Of a DNA stretch of 64,000 nt, positions 1 through 9,028 are shown one piece after another. How positions within the stretch are numbered: the stretch's first letter is position 1; every line of letters begins with the position of its first letter. Source of the DNA: Sphingomonas sp. SRS2 (lineage in GTDB: Bacteria > Pseudomonadota > Alphaproteobacteria > Sphingomonadales > Sphingomonadaceae); NCBI RefSeq assembly GCF_000971055.1, contig NZ_LARW01000066.1, positions 1-64,000 on the forward strand, written 5' to 3'. The notes beneath the pieces were generated by a model. That model had not been told where the DNA came from. It was given only the letters and a program-made list of their open reading frames with translations, and made no database searches. The position numbers and the translations under genes are program-made.

Positions 1-161
1 GTCGGCAGATCACGCCATGGACTGCCCGTCCGGACAATCCATAGCACTGCCTCCAAAAATAGACGGTTGTTCCTCCCGCTTCGTCCCGGGTCGGTCGGCT
101 TACCCAGACAATGCGGTTCCATCTTTGCCCACTGGGCGTCGGTCAGTACGAAGCGTTCCAT
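1..161 (-). CDS. IS5-family transposase, N-terminal fragment (runs off the window)
   Basis: Translating the minus strand from the ATG at 161 gives a protein starting MERFVLTDAQWAKMEPHCLG, followed by GRSGRNNRLFLEAVLWIVRT and GSPWRDLP. This is the usual N-terminus of IS5-family (IS427-like) transposases, covering the DUF4096-type DNA-binding part. In this group the catalytic DDE part is often in a second frame reached by frameshifting. Here it would lie beyond position 1, so whether the enzyme is intact cannot be judged. Confidence 0.8.
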   Translation of the reverse strand, partial: MERFVLTDAQWAKMEPHCLGKPTDPGRSGRNNRLFLEAVLWIVRTGSPWRDLP

Positions 162-215
162 CCAAAGTGTGAATCACATCTCCCCAAAAATGTGAATCCT
201 AAATCCCCACAACCC
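1..215 (-). mobile_element. IS5-family insertion sequence, one end only
   Basis: The window opens inside an insertion sequence whose transposase is read on the minus strand. The likely outer end is at about 215, next to a CTAG at 216-219. CTAG fits the YTAR-type targets used by some IS5-family elements. Two copies of an 8-base motif (GATTCACA) lie between this end and the transposase start. The element interrupts the dienelactone hydrolase frame on its right. The other end, the second inverted repeat and the target duplication lie outside the window, so the exact boundary is inferred. Confidence 0.7.
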
Positions 216-513
216 CTAGAGCCTTTGCACGGTCGGTTTCGGAAGAAGGATCGAGCTCGACGTCAGGTTCTGTCCGCCAGTAGAGATCGGGGGCGATCGC
301 GGCATAGCCCGCATTCGCCAGCTCATCGACGATCCCGCGAATGTTCGCGTTGACGCCGAAAATTTCCTGCAGGACCACCACGGCGACATGCCCGCCGTTG
401 CCCGGTGTCGCGAAATAGGCGCTGAACCCTGCGTCGCCGTTCTCTATCCGGATAGTGCCATTCTGCTTGGTCAAGGCCTGCTCCCCAAAATCAAATGTGA
501 GATTGCTGCGCAT
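199..513 (-). pseudogene. dienelactone hydrolase, truncated by the IS element
   Basis: The first ~98 residues match the dienelactone hydrolase (carboxymethylenebutenolidase) alpha/beta-hydrolase family. The block VVVLQEIFGVNANIRGIVDE and the segment NAGYAAIAPDLYWR are typical of its N-terminal half. Family members are about 230 residues. This frame stops after 104, just inside the IS end, so the nucleophile Cys and the Asp/His of the triad are missing. Its ATG overlaps the stop of the TonB-dependent receptor by one base (TGATG), so the two were probably translated together. Loss of function is a firm inference unless the missing half is supplied elsewhere. Confidence 0.75.
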
Positions 514-2837
514 CAGAAATTATATCGCGCCTGGATCCCATAGGTCCGCGGAGGGCGCAGTGTCGTCGAAATCACCGGGATGGCCGGATACACGGCGTGA
601 AGGAACACGTTGCCGGAGACGTTCTTGTTCTCCAGATTGTTGACGTAGGCCGTCGCGCTCCACCGTTTATCGGGCGCGTTGTAGGTCAGGCTGACATCGG
701 TCCTCGTGTTCGAACCCGAGCGTGTCTCTGCCAGGTAAGATTCGGACACCCAGCGGCTGCCTTCGAACCGAGTGCGCACCTCTGCGACGATCGATGCGCC
801 TTCGGCGAGGTCGACGGTCTGGCGGATAAACCCGTTTGCCGTCCAGGTCGGCGACTGGAACATCCTGCGCCCGCTGCAGTCGATTGTGTATTGGCCGCCC
901 GCCAGGGTGGAGCGGCAGCCCGTATTGGCGGGGATCGCCCCGGGCGGGAGGCCCAGCAGCGGCGAAATGTCCGGGCTCAGATAGGAATAGCTGTCATAGC
1001 GCGAATGCACATAGTTTAGTTGCGCGCCGACGAGGAGGCTGCGGGTCACGAGATACTGGGCCTCGGCTTCGAGGCCATAGATGGTCGAGCGGCCCACATT
1101 CTCGGTCGGGAAGCCAGATATCGGGCCGGTCAGGGAGTCGACCAGCGCCAGGTGGGCCAGTTGCTGATCTCGATACTTCAGCAGGAAGATTTCCGCGTTA
1201 AGCTGAAGCCGGCGGTCGAAGAAGCGGTTCTTCGTTCCCAGCACATAGGAGGTGACCTTCTCCGGTTCATAACTATTGCGGGTCTGGGAAAAGAAGAAGC
1301 CGCCTGCCTTGAAGCCGGTGCCCACATTTGCGTAGACCAGCGAGCTCGGCCCAGCATCGAATTCGACACCGATCTTCCAGTTCACCGCCTCGAAGACCCG
1401 GGAGGTGTTGATGATGATTGATGGTACGGCCGGAACGATGACGAGCGGATCAAGACCTGGCCCACTTGTGAGAACGGCAGGCGGCCCGGATCCGTTGACC
1501 CCGTCGAGCGACTTTCTTTCCCAGGTGTAGCGAAGCCCGCCGGTGATCCGAAGACGATCACTCGCGGCGACTATTATCTGTGAGAATGCCGCGGCGGTTT
1601 TCGTGGCGACGCTCGCGTCGGTCTGGATCACGCCCGCGAACTGAGCGTCGGGTGCCGTGATGAAGGATGACGACTCCTTGAAATAGTAGCCACCGAGCAA
1701 ATAACGGATCGTCCGGTCGTCATCCGAGGCTAGCCGCGCTTCCAGCGATGTCTGACGCTGCTCGCCCTGGTCGACGAGGAAATAGCCCGTTGAGGTAACG
1801 AAATTGTCGATCGACAACTCTCGATAGGCGGGGACCAGGGTTAGGGTGCCGACCGGCGTCACGGCTGTGATCTCGGCCATGACGCCGCCCGTCTTGTTTT
1901 CGATCCTGGCGAGTCGCTGGGGGATCGGCGTCGCGGCGCCCGGAAACAGAAGGAAGTTGATCGGCAGGTTCTGGAACAGGGCCGCCACCGCCGGATCGCC
2001 GAGTCCGCCGCGGACGGGGGTCGTGCCCAGCGGCAGCAGCGCGACGCCGGGTCCCCTCCCTCCGGCCTTGGAGTAGTCGCCGACGATATTGACCGAAAGG
2101 TCCGGGGTCAGTTGCGACCGCATCGACAGGCGGAAGGACCGGGTCTTCGCATCGTCGGTGCCGTCGCGATAATATCCGTCACGATCCTCGGTCTGGAATG
2201 CAAGCCGCAGTCCGCCGTCCGGGCCCATAGGAAGATTGAGCGCACCGTTCAGCACCAGCGTATCGTAATTGCCGTACTGCGTGCCGAGATAGCCGTTGAA
2301 TTCACCCAGGTCGGGCTTGCGCGACAGCAGATTGACCGCACCGCCCGTGGCATTCCGGCCATAGAGCGTGCCCTGCGGCCCCTTGAGCACTTCGACCCGT
2401 TCAACGTCGAAAAACTGGCCGTTCACACCATTCGGGCGTGCGATATAGACGCCGTTCAGATTGAAGGCGACGGCGGGCTCGGTGAAGGGGTTCAGCGCCA
2501 GGCTGCCCACCCCGCGGATGTAGAACACGGAATATCCGCCCTGATCCGACGCCTGAAGCGCGGGCACGACCGCCGTCAGAGCGGAAGCGGTGGTGATCGA
2601 CTGGCGGGTGAGCTGATCGGAGCTTACCGCCGACACAGATATGGCTGCCCGTTGCAGGTTTTCCGACCGGCGCTGCGCTGTCACGACGATATCCTGAATG
2701 CCGTCGGTCGTAGCCCCATCCGTCGGGGATGCCGGAGTGCTTTCAGGGGGAGGGACAAGTGTCTGTGCCGAGGCGGCGGAAAGCGCCGCAGGCAACAGGA
2801 ACGATGCCGCCAAAAGACCTGTTCTAAAGTGCTTCAT
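513..2837 (-). CDS. TonB-dependent outer-membrane receptor
   Basis: This is a 774-residue outer-membrane beta-barrel for energised uptake of a small ligand. I chose the ATG at 2837 because it follows GGGGACCCCGGAG and starts a clean signal peptide (MKHFRTGLLAASFLLPAALS, cleaved near SAQ). A longer start at 2906 would put 23 charged residues in front. A TonB-box-like segment IQDIVVTAQRR is followed by the plug domain, which carries VEVLKGPQGTLYGRNATGG. The barrel ends in YNF, the expected aromatic C-terminus. It belongs to the large sphingomonad FecA/CirA-like group whose ligands are mostly unknown. The broken hydrolase downstream and the nearby oxygenases suggest an aromatic or siderophore-like ligand, which is inference. 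Confidence 0.9.
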   Translation of the reverse strand: MKHFRTGLLAASFLLPAALSAASAQTLVPPPESTPASPTDGATTDGIQDIVVTAQRRSENLQRAAISVSAVSSDQLTRQSITTASALTAVVPALQASDQGGYSVFYIRGVGSLALNPFTEPAVAFNLNGVYIARPNGVNGQFFDVERVEVLKGPQGTLYGRNATGGAVNLLSRKPDLGEFNGYLGTQYGNYDTLVLNGALNLPMGPDGGLRLAFQTEDRDGYYRDGTDDAKTRSFRLSMRSQLTPDLSVNIVGDYSKAGGRGPGVALLPLGTTPVRGGLGDPAVAALFQNLPINFLLFPGAATPIPQRLARIENKTGGVMAEITAVTPVGTLTLVPAYRELSIDNFVTSTGYFLVDQGEQRQTSLEARLASDDDRTIRYLLGGYYFKESSSFITAPDAQFAGVIQTDASVATKTAAAFSQIIVAASDRLRITGGLRYTWERKSLDGVNGSGPPAVLTSGPGLDPLVIVPAVPSIIINTSRVFEAVNWKIGVEFDAGPSSLVYANVGTGFKAGGFFFSQTRNSYEPEKVTSYVLGTKNRFFDRRLQLNAEIFLLKYRDQQLAHLALVDSLTGPISGFPTENVGRSTIYGLEAEAQYLVTRSLLVGAQLNYVHSRYDSYSYLSPDISPLLGLPPGAIPANTGCRSTLAGGQYTIDCSGRRMFQSPTWTANGFIRQTVDLAEGASIVAEVRTRFEGSRWVSESYLAETRSGSNTRTDVSLTYNAPDKRWSATAYVNNLENKNVSGNVFLHAVYPAIPVISTTLRPPRTYGIQARYNF

Positions 2838-3169
2838 CTCCGGGGTCCCCTCACTAAATTTTCTATTATTTACAGCTATGACTGCCCGTCTGGCGCCACG
2901 CCGCAAATCTGACGGATGATTTCCGGTACAGAGTGCTGCGGCGCCGACGGCATAGCGGTCATATCAGGGACAGCCTCCAACGCTTTAGCGGGAGCCGCCA
3001 ATCGACTTGCGTAAGGCGCCAATCTGCGAGAGGCTGTGCCGGGCTCAGCATCCGCATCGAATATCGGCGGCGTTGATATTATAACGTATGCATGATAAAT
3101 TTGCGTTTCAGCCTTTTGCTATTTTTACTTCCGGATTTCAGGCAGATCCAAGATTAAGAGTACAAAGAG
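2838..3169. promoter_or_regulatory. divergent intergenic region between TBDR and AraC-type regulator
   Basis: These 332 bases separate two divergently read genes. The half nearest the regulator (about 3065-3130) is AT-rich and holds TATAAT read on the minus strand (near 3080) and a small palindrome around ATGCAT. Both fit a promoter with an operator. The half near the receptor (2900-3060) is GC-rich, and I see no gene in it. Confidence 0.4.
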
Positions 3170-4228
3170 ATGACGATCCTTTCCATGGATGCATGTAAAA
3201 TCCCTCCGGCCTTCTGGCGTGCGCTCGAGCATGTCGGTTTGCGGCCGGCGCCGGTGTTGCGGCTGGCCGGCTTGCCGGCCACGCTTCATCTCAATCCTTA
3301 TGCCCGGATCACGACGGCCCAGCTCTTCGCTTTCTGGAAAGCCGTCGAGGTGCTCGCGGCGGATGCGGGTTTCTTCCATAAGTTCGTAAATGCTTTTGAT
3401 ACGACGGGACATCAGCCGGCATTCCTGGCGGCATCCTTCGCCGCCGATTACCGCGACGGGCTGAACCGGATCGATCGTTTCAAGCGTCTAAGTTCCAGCG
3501 AACGGTTCCGTCATGAAGAGCGGGAAGGCGAATTTCTGGTCTATAAGGACTGGCCGTTCGCCGTCGAACCGGAGCCGGCGATTTCCATCGAACTGTCATT
3601 CGCTTTCTTCGTCAAACTTGGCCGGATGGGTACCGGGCGGCACCTGACGCCGGCCCGGGTCGAGTTCGCCCTGCCAAAAACCGATCGCGATGAGCATCGA
3701 TCCTATTTCGGATGCGAGATCATATATGATGCGCCCCGCAACCTGATCGTGTTGAGGGCCGAGGATCTCGACCGTCCCTTTCCGGGGCATAATCCGGAAT
3801 TCCTTGATCTGCTAACGCCGGCTTTGGCCGCATCGGTCAAGGAGATCGAAGCGAAGGCATCGGTGTCGGAGCAGGTCAAGATCGTCTTGCGAAAGACCCT
3901 CGCAAGCGGGCGGCCGGACCTGGCTGACGTCGCCCAGGATCTTGGCACAAGCGAACGGACGTTACAGAGGCGGATAACCGAAGAGGGCAAGACGTTTCGC
4001 GCCCTTCTGGTGGAAGCCCGGCAGGAGGTCGGCCGCGAACTTTTGTCGGACCCCTCGGTGGAGGTCGAGGAGGTGGCGTGTCTGCTCGGTTACCAGGACA
4101 CAAGTTCGTTCTACAGGGCGTTCAGGGAGTGGGAAGGGGTCACGCCGAACCGCTGGCGGACATTGAACCATATCAGTCGTTATAACGTCGCCGGGCCGCA
4201 GCCGCGCTTCAGCACGCATCTGTCCTAG
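3170..4228 (+). CDS. AraC-family transcriptional regulator
   Basis: This 352-residue protein has a two-part layout. Residues ~20-210 resemble the arabinose-binding-like effector domain (PF12625 type) seen in OruR/ArgR-like AraC proteins. The C-terminal ~100 residues contain two helix-turn-helix motifs. The first is LADVAQDLGTSERTLQRRI and the second is VEEVACLLGYQDTSSFYRAF, ending in the family signature GVTPNRWR. It is divergent from the TBDR at 513-2837, so it probably controls that receptor. The start at 3170 has only a weak AAGAG ahead of it, and an ATG at 3185 is possible. The effector is unknown. Confidence 0.88.
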   Translation: MTILSMDACKIPPAFWRALEHVGLRPAPVLRLAGLPATLHLNPYARITTAQLFAFWKAVEVLAADAGFFHKFVNAFDTTGHQPAFLAASFAADYRDGLNRIDRFKRLSSSERFRHEEREGEFLVYKDWPFAVEPEPAISIELSFAFFVKLGRMGTGRHLTPARVEFALPKTDRDEHRSYFGCEIIYDAPRNLIVLRAEDLDRPFPGHNPEFLDLLTPALAASVKEIEAKASVSEQVKIVLRKTLASGRPDLADVAQDLGTSERTLQRRITEEGKTFRALLVEARQEVGRELLSDPSVEVEEVACLLGYQDTSSFYRAFREWEGVTPNRWRTLNHISRYNVAGPQPRFSTHLS

Positions 4229-4272
4229 GCTCGTCCGCCCTGGTGAGGCGGGTGGGCGATGTCGTGGGTTGG

Positions 4273-4290
4273 CGGCGGCGGCAGCCGCCG
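4273..4290 (+). terminator. GC hairpin after the AraC-type gene
   Basis: A 7-bp stem (CGGCGGC / GCCGCCG) with a 4-base loop lies 45 bases after the stop. There is no T-run, so it is at best a weak or Rho-assisted end. The rest of 4229-4465 holds nothing I can identify. Confidence 0.25.
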
Positions 4291-4465
4291 TGCGGCGGTT
4301 CGCGATGTTCATCCACGCCATGGCGTCTCATGAATCGACTTGCCAGCCAGAGGCAACCGTTTCAAAGCATCGGGATATGCCGCGCTGCGATCTTCGTTCC
4401 TTCGTGTCCTCGACATTCGCGAGCCACGCGATTCAGGCGTCGCGTTCCTCGGGCTGCGTCCTGGT

Positions 4466-5215
4466 ATGAGCACGGCCGATAACCTGCTCACTGCATTGGC
4501 GCTGTTCACGATGGAAGCGCCCGAATGGTCGGTCGAGGGTGCCGCCGCCAGCCTGGGCGTATCCGGCAGCACGGCATATCGCTATTTCAGCAGCCTCGCC
4601 AAAGCGGGGCTTCTCGAACAATCGACGGGCGGACGTTATGTGCTGGGGCCCGCGGTTATCGCGCTGGATCGGCAATTGCGCCTGCAGGACCGGCTCATCC
4701 GCGCGGCTGACGTCACGATGAGGCGGCTGATCAAGCGGAATGACGGCCAGGGCGTGACGTTGCTTTGCCGCCGCTTTCGTCAGCAGGTCATGTGCATCCA
4801 TGAGGTTTTCGAGAATCGGCCGGCCAACGCCGTCAGCTACGAGCGCGGCCGTCCGATGGGGCTGTATCGCGGCGCGGCTTCGCTGACGATCCTGGCGCAT
4901 CTGCCGGTCAAGACCTTGCGCGAGCTCTGGGCGCGTGATTGGGAATTGATGAAGGATACGCTCGGCGCCAGCTGGGAAGAGGCGCGACAGACGCTGAAGA
5001 CCATCAGGAAGGAGGGCGTCCTCGTGACGCACGCCCATCTTGATCCCGGTGTCGTGGGAATCGCGGCGCCGATCTTCGATCCTGAGCGGAAGTCGGTTCA
5101 TGCGATTAGTCTGGTGGTCGCCGAAGGGTCGGCGACCTCCAGCGAACTTGCGGGGCTGCAAGGACTCGTCCAGGCGGCGGCCCGTGAGATCACCGGAGCC
5201 TGCAAGGAAGACTAG
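4466..5215 (+). CDS. IclR-family transcriptional regulator
   Basis: This 249-residue protein has the IclR arrangement. An N-terminal winged helix-turn-helix (WSVEGAAASLGVSGSTAYRY, then SSLAKAGLLEQ) is followed by a ligand-binding IclR effector domain, with LYRGAASLTILAHLP in the middle and GIAAPIFD near the end. I took the ATG at 4466 because it sets the HTH at the usual distance from the N-terminus. The frame stays open upstream to 4340, but those 42 residues look unlike the family. IclR proteins often regulate aromatic catabolic genes. The next gene downstream in the same direction is a TBDR, and the long gap to it contains a palindrome. Confidence 0.85.
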   Translation: MSTADNLLTALALFTMEAPEWSVEGAAASLGVSGSTAYRYFSSLAKAGLLEQSTGGRYVLGPAVIALDRQLRLQDRLIRAADVTMRRLIKRNDGQGVTLLCRRFRQQVMCIHEVFENRPANAVSYERGRPMGLYRGAASLTILAHLPVKTLRELWARDWELMKDTLGASWEEARQTLKTIRKEGVLVTHAHLDPGVVGIAAPIFDPERKSVHAISLVVAEGSATSSELAGLQGLVQAAAREITGACKED

Positions 5216-5582
5216 GCGACTCGACACGGATCGAATCATCCGCCGCTCCAAAAATCGTGATGAAGAGAAGCTTGGCCCGCGGCCCCTCGAGCAGCCACAT
5301 GCTCGTGGGACGGGTCGAGGCGACCCGCCCCTAAGGCCGGCTGATGCCCCGTCCTATCGAAGGCATTCACGTATTTATGAAGTATCGCGGCTCTGCGGCC
5401 GCGCTCGCTCACTCAATAATAACCTCATAAACAGTCACATAAAGGGCATGATCGTGATCATATAATCTCTGAATTATCATAATACGACGAATTCGATCGT
5501 AAAAAACGGATCGCAGCGTTGACGTTGGAGGTCGTCGTGATAGGATGGCCGCTCTACTTGAAAGCAAGAGAGGGGAGATCGG
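5216..5582 (+). promoter_or_regulatory. regulatory gap upstream of the second TBDR, with a 14-bp palindrome
   Basis: The 367-base gap has two parts. The left part is GC-rich and carries a 7-bp stem hairpin (CGGGTCG / CGACCCG) at 5311-5327, possibly the end of the iclR-type transcript. The right part (about 5405-5530) is AT-rich, with a perfect palindrome ATGATCGTGATCAT at 5448-5461 running into TATAAT at 5461-5466. A -10 element next to a palindrome fits a regulated promoter for the TBDR, and the adjacent IclR-type protein is the obvious candidate binder. No gene is seen here. Confidence 0.45.
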
Positions 5583-7964
5583 ATGAAAGGTGGTCAGCAT
5601 CTGCTGGCGGCGCTGCTTTGCAGTGGTGCGGCAACAGGATTGGCACAGGCGGGCCATGCGCAGGCGGTGGCGCCCCGGCCGCCGCTTCCATCGGCCGACA
5701 ATGCCGTCGTCGATGCCGGCTCGTCGATCGAAGACATCATCGTGACGGCGCAGAAGCGCTCCGAAAGATTGCGGGATGTCCCGATCTCCATCACGCCGGC
5801 CAGTGGCGATCAGCTGAAGGCGCAGGGGATCACGAGCCCCGAGGATCTCGGCAGGGTGGTTCCTGGATTCACGGTCGCCAAGACGACCTATGGCACTCCG
5901 GTCTTCTTCATTCGCGGGGTTGGATTCAACGATACGACGCTGGGCGTCAGCCCCACCGTTTCAGTCTATATGGACCAGCTGCCGATAGCCTATTCGGCGA
6001 TGGCCCGGGGGACCACGCTGGATCTTGAACGGGTGGAGGTCCTCAAGGGACCGCAGGGCACCTTGTTCGGGCAGAATTCCACCGGCGGCCTGGTCAATTA
6101 CATCGCGGCGAAGCCCACCGACCAGCTTGAGGCCGGGTTCGATCTGACGTTCGCGCGATTTAAGGAGGTCAACGCGGAGGCATATGTCAGTGGGCCGCTG
6201 AGCGACACGATCTCCGCGCGAATCGCCGTGCGCAACGAATATCGCGACGACTGGCAAAAGGGCTACACCACCAACCAGTCGATCGGCAGTAAGCACTTCC
6301 GGAACGCGCGACTGATCGTTGACTTCAAGCCCTCGAGCCGCGTGAAGATCGAGCTGCTGGCGACGGGCTGGGAAGACAAGTCCGATTCTCAGCAGGTGCA
6401 GTTTGTCGCCTTCGATCCGCTCAGGCCCGGTCCTGCCGGCTATCCGATTCCCTTTCCGATCGGTACATTCCCCGCAGCACCGAGCAACAACCGCGCAGCA
6501 GCATGGGATCCAGGCCGCGATTTCGGCATGGATAAGTCCTTCTACCAATTCGGTGCGCGCGCCGATGTCGAGATCGCCGACAACTTCGATCTGACATCTT
6601 TGACGTCCTATTCGCATTACAGGCAGAGCGTGGCGACCGATTTCGACGGGACCGTCTTTCCGTTGTCGGTGAACACCGACAACGGGCGGATCCGATCCTT
6701 TTCCCAGGAGCTGCGCCTCAGCGGGACGACCGCCGATGGCCGCGTCAAGGGGATGGCCGGGATCAATTATCAGGACGACAGCGTCTTCGAGAACCTCGTG
6801 GCGGATCCGATCACGAACACCGCCTCGCGGTTCGGACCCTTTCTCCTGAGATCGACATCGAACATCAATTCCCAGGATGTCAGCACGACGGCCGTATTCG
6901 GCAGTCTCGACGTCAGCCTCACCGACACGCTGACCCTTCAAGGATCCGCCCGATATACATGGCATGATCGGGATTTCGAGGGGTGCTCCTATGATACGGG
7001 GGATGGCTCGGCCGCAGGCGTGTTCGGATTCCTTTCGACGATTGCCACCGGTGTTCCCCGGACGATCGCTCCGGGGGCGTGCATAACGCTGGATACGACC
7101 GGTGCTCCGGTCACCAACATCGTCTCAAAGCTGAAGGAGCATAATCTTTCCTGGCGCGGCAGCCTCAACTGGAAGCCGACATCGGATATGCTGGTCTACG
7201 CCAATGTCACCAAGGGCTATAAGTCGGGAAGCTTTCCCACGCTCCCCTTCGTCGTGACGACGCAGGCCAATGCCATCAAGCAAGAATCCGTACTGGGATA
7301 TGAAGCGGGATTGAAGCTCGGCGCCTTCTCCAACAGGCTGCAGATCAACGGCGCCATGTTCTATTATGATTATAAGGACAAGCAGCTGAGAGGATTTATC
7401 CTCGCCCCGCCGCTCGGGGTATTTGCCACGCTGGTCACTATCCCGAAGAGCACGGTCAAGGGTGCAGAACTGAGCGTGACGATGCGCCCTGTGGGCGGAC
7501 TGACGATTTCGGCCAGCGGCACCTATGTGGATACGCGGATCGACCGCAACCCTACGCTGCCGATCGGCTCCTATGGCAATGTCGCCAATTTCGTCGGCCA
7601 GCCCTTTTCGAACGCTCCGAAATGGCAAGGCATATTGGATGCCGAATATCGCTTTCCTGTCGGCACGGACCTCAGCGCCTATCTGGGCACGACCATCAGC
7701 GCCCGCAGCTCCACGGCCGGGGCATTGCGCAGCGGCGATCCCGCCGTAGCCGCACGGGAAGATCTGTTGACCCTTCGCGGATATACGCTGGTTGATCTGC
7801 GTGCCGGGGTCGAAGTCGATGGCGGGGCGTGGCGGGCCGAAATATTCGGACGTAACATAACCAACAAATTCTACCTGATCGGCAGTGGCAAGTTCTCCGA
7901 CTATGTCATCCGCTATACTGGCACTCCGGCGACATATGGGGCCAGTCTATACTTCCGTTATTGA
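5583..7964 (+). CDS. TonB-dependent outer-membrane receptor
   Basis: This is a 793-residue TBDR. Its start is fixed by GAGAGGGGAG five to ten bases upstream of the ATG. A signal peptide with a late Ala-rich stretch (ends near GHAQA) precedes EDIIVTAQKRSERLRDVPIS, the usual TonB-box/plug entry of sphingomonad receptors. The plug contains VEVLKGPQGTLFGQNSTGG. The barrel ends in YFRY, an aromatic C-terminus. It is first in a run that continues with an SDR, a CAR and an MFS carrier in the same direction, so uptake of a carboxylic acid or its precursor is a reasonable guess. Confidence 0.9.
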   Translation: MKGGQHLLAALLCSGAATGLAQAGHAQAVAPRPPLPSADNAVVDAGSSIEDIIVTAQKRSERLRDVPISITPASGDQLKAQGITSPEDLGRVVPGFTVAKTTYGTPVFFIRGVGFNDTTLGVSPTVSVYMDQLPIAYSAMARGTTLDLERVEVLKGPQGTLFGQNSTGGLVNYIAAKPTDQLEAGFDLTFARFKEVNAEAYVSGPLSDTISARIAVRNEYRDDWQKGYTTNQSIGSKHFRNARLIVDFKPSSRVKIELLATGWEDKSDSQQVQFVAFDPLRPGPAGYPIPFPIGTFPAAPSNNRAAAWDPGRDFGMDKSFYQFGARADVEIADNFDLTSLTSYSHYRQSVATDFDGTVFPLSVNTDNGRIRSFSQELRLSGTTADGRVKGMAGINYQDDSVFENLVADPITNTASRFGPFLLRSTSNINSQDVSTTAVFGSLDVSLTDTLTLQGSARYTWHDRDFEGCSYDTGDGSAAGVFGFLSTIATGVPRTIAPGACITLDTTGAPVTNIVSKLKEHNLSWRGSLNWKPTSDMLVYANVTKGYKSGSFPTLPFVVTTQANAIKQESVLGYEAGLKLGAFSNRLQINGAMFYYDYKDKQLRGFILAPPLGVFATLVTIPKSTVKGAELSVTMRPVGGLTISASGTYVDTRIDRNPTLPIGSYGNVANFVGQPFSNAPKWQGILDAEYRFPVGTDLSAYLGTTISARSSTAGALRSGDPAVAAREDLLTLRGYTLVDLRAGVEVDGGAWRAEIFGRNITNKFYLIGSGKFSDYVIRYTGTPATYGASLYFRY

Positions 7965-8077
7965 GGATCCGGTTGCCACCGATGCGGGAAATACTCGTAT
8001 CGATGGCGGCGGCCTAGTTTTTTCCAGACGGCTCTCGACTGTTTCCGGGCGGAGCCGGGCAATTACAGGAGGCAGGC

Positions 8078-8926
8078 ATGTCGAGGATTTGGTTCATCAC
8101 CGGTGCGTCGCGGGGGTTCGGGCGTATCTGGGCGACGGCGGCGCTGGCGCGCGGAGACAGGGTCGCGGTCACCGCTCGTGATGCCGAGAGCCTGTCTCAT
8201 TTCACGGAGGAGTTTGGTGACGCCGTCCTGCCCTTGACGCTCGACGTCACCGATGCGGCGCAGGCGGCAAACGCTGTCGTGAGGGCGCATGATCATTTTG
8301 GCCGTCTGGACGTCGTCGTCAACAATGCCGGATATATGCTCGTCGGTACGGTCGAGGAAGCGAGCGAAGCTGAAGCGCGCGCGCTCTTCGACACCAACTA
8401 TTTCGGTACGCTCAGCGTCATCCAGGCCGCGCTGCCGCTGATGCGGGCGCAGGGCGGCGGCCACATCATCGGCGTGTCCAGCGCGCTCGGCCTCGTCTCC
8501 TTTCCGCTGATGGGCCTGTACTGCGCTTCCAAATGGGCCGTCGAAGCTCTGCATGAGGGGCTGGCCCAGGAGGTGGCGCCGTTCGGCATAAAGGTGACGC
8601 TGGTCGAACCGGGCCCCTATGCGACGGATCTGACGAGTGGAAAGTCCCTGAAGATATCGCCCGGCCTCGATGTCTACGCCGCCAGCCGGCAATGGATGCA
8701 GGAGCATCTGTCCAACGGCGATATCGGCGATCCCGACGCGACGGCCGCGGCCATCCTGGCGATCGTGGACGCCGAAAGGCCACCGCTTCGGATCGCGCTG
8801 GGCTCCATGGTTCTGCCGATGATCCGGGCCAGCTACGCCGACCGGATCGCCACCTGGGACAGCTGGGAAGCCGTCTCCAATGCCGCGCAAGGCGAAGCGA
8901 GAAGAGGGGTCGTCAGGCAGTTTTGA
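8078..8926 (+). CDS. short-chain dehydrogenase/reductase (SDR)
   Basis: This is a 282-residue classical SDR oxidoreductase using NAD(P)H. The nucleotide-binding motif TGASRGFG is at residues 8-15. NNAG follows at about 85-88 in VVNNAGYMLVG, and the catalytic Ser and YxxxK are in GVSSALG and YCASKW (~135-153). The closest shape is the oxidoreductase subgroup with TGASRGFGR. AGGAGGCAGGC precedes the ATG. It lies just upstream of a CAR, which makes aldehydes, so it could reduce the aldehyde to an alcohol or oxidise an upstream alcohol. Its substrate is unknown. Confidence 0.88.
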   Translation: MSRIWFITGASRGFGRIWATAALARGDRVAVTARDAESLSHFTEEFGDAVLPLTLDVTDAAQAANAVVRAHDHFGRLDVVVNNAGYMLVGTVEEASEAEARALFDTNYFGTLSVIQAALPLMRAQGGGHIIGVSSALGLVSFPLMGLYCASKWAVEALHEGLAQEVAPFGIKVTLVEPGPYATDLTSGKSLKISPGLDVYAASRQWMQEHLSNGDIGDPDATAAAILAIVDAERPPLRIALGSMVLPMIRASYADRIATWDSWEAVSNAAQGEARRGVVRQF

Positions 8927-9028
8927 CGGTGTTCGGCCCGGTCCGATCGTTCGGCGACGGCGCGGGGCGGCGCCCCTTCTTTCCAACTGCGGGAGCGTGC
9001 CGATGCCGCTCCCGGTGCAAGGACATCT

